A stretch of DNA of 64,000 bases from Streptomyces natalensis ATCC 27448 (lineage in GTDB: Bacteria > Actinomycetota > Actinomycetes > Streptomycetales > Streptomycetaceae), in assembly GCF_000935125.1 (NCBI RefSeq), contig NZ_JRKI01000031.1, positions 21,992 to 85,991 of the forward strand. The letters are read 5' to 3'. The translations under genes and the position numbers were made by a program. The notes below the pieces were generated by a model that was not told the origin of the DNA, did no database searches, and saw only the letters and a program-made list of their open reading frames with translations. Below are positions 63,441 through 64,000 of this stretch, in pieces. How positions within the stretch are numbered: the stretch's first letter is position 1; every line of letters starts with the position of its first letter.

Positions 63441-64000
63441 TGGCGGGCGGGGAGGGGACCCGGCCTTGGGGAATATCGGTACAGCGGTTAACGCTAAGCC
63501 GTTGATCATGGTGTGAGCTGAGGGCGTAGCGATGTACGTGCTGGTCAGGCTCCCTCTCCGGCCTCCTCGGTGAGGGCCTGGCGGAGCTGGCCGAGGTCGG
63601 GGGCTCCGGCTGGACCGGTGGGGGTGCGGTAGATCCGGCAGGCAACGATGTCGTCTCCCCGGTAAAGGGAACGATGCGGAAAACCCCGACGCGGTACGGA
63701 CCGCCATCGTGGGCCTTTCCGGGAAAGTCGACCACTTCGCCTCCAGCCTTCTCGCGACAATGCGTCCTGATGACAGCTGCGGCAGGCATCGCCGCGCAAG
63801 TCACGCCGGGCGAGCGCCACTTGCTGACTGGGCAACAGCTCTCCGGCCCCCGGCCGACCCGTCGGCTGGCGTTCCGCTGGCTGTGCCGAGGCGGTGCTGT
63901 CCGCGGCTGGTTGTTTTCGTTGGTGTGCTGTGCGTCGCCGGCGCTCGGCTTGTTCTTCCGGCGCCGTGTGGGCTCCGCTTGCCTGCCGCTCCGCTTGCCT
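63441..64000. other. Right edge, no assignable gene
   Basis: A minus-strand run ending at TGA 63546 (RIYRTPTGPAGAPDLGQLRQ then ALTEEAGEGA) has good G/C-rich codon use and may be the end of a real gene, preceded in another frame by GGPYRVGVFRIVPFTGE. The family is not recognised, and upstream sequence is beyond clear reading. Confidence 0.3.

Noticed and set aside
62785..63804. A 339-codon minus-strand frame
   Set aside because: Ser/Pro/Thr low-complexity reading across the TniB-like remnant in the wrong frame.
1..64000. CRISPR array, rRNA or tRNA genes
   Set aside because: No regularly spaced repeats and no cloverleaf-like sequence were noticed by eye; a tRNAscan and CRISPR finder run would settle it.

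Overview
The window is high-GC DNA typical of Streptomyces or a close relative. GTG and TTG starts, strong third-position G/C, XRE/DUF5753 regulators, an actinobacterial integration host factor and Lsr2 all point there. It reads as an accessory or chromosome-arm region: three blocks of small-molecule biosynthesis genes lie among many broken mobile elements. No rRNA, tRNA or CRISPR array was seen.

Layout. 1-2.05 kb: two tandem copies of a P4-type primase/helicase 3' end plus a small partner gene, the second copy decayed. 2.2-9.3 kb: a small terpene locus with a terpene cyclase overlapped by a P450, an upstream P450 that lacks the ExxR motif, a frameshifted P450 and a P450-like remnant without a haem loop. 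9.4-16.3 kb: an XRE/DUF5753 regulator, a DUF574 methyltransferase, a 56-residue peptide gene, a primase-like replication protein and decayed Tn3/regulator pieces. 16.3-21 kb: IS5, IS701 and other transposase remnants around a family 2 glycosyltransferase and an aldo/keto reductase.

21.5-44.9 kb is the main interest: a biosynthetic gene cluster I cannot match to a known product. A two-gene ABC exporter is followed by an opposing operon (AMP ligase, PLP decarboxylase, carrier protein, acyl-CoA dehydrogenase). This operon probably loads an amino acid onto the carrier, decarboxylates it and desaturates it. A divergent, visibly more A/T-rich plus-strand series follows: IolE/IolI-like isomerase, Gfo/Idh dehydrogenase, DegT aminotransferase, B12-type radical SAM enzyme, nucleoside phosphorylase, thymidylate-kinase-like kinase, NTP_transf_5 protein, free-standing condensation domain, second carrier, second AMP ligase, SDR and a transglutaminase-like protein. 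The parts suggest an amino-sugar, aminocyclitol or nucleoside core joined to carrier-bound acyl or aminoacyl units. The product itself is inference. Rare TTA codons in most plus-strand genes suggest bldA control, and an Lsr2 gene sits at the right edge.

45-64 kb: accessory genes. They include a secreted lamin-tail protein, remnants of HNH and DUF6262 genes, an XRE/DUF6879/DUF6415 regulatory group, a carrier-protein-like gene without the phosphopantetheine serine next to an mIHF gene, a 1,052-bp IS481 element cutting a glycosyltransferase, Tn3 and helicase remnants, a three-gene membrane/regulator operon, and a TniB-like 3' end beside a G/T-rich tract.
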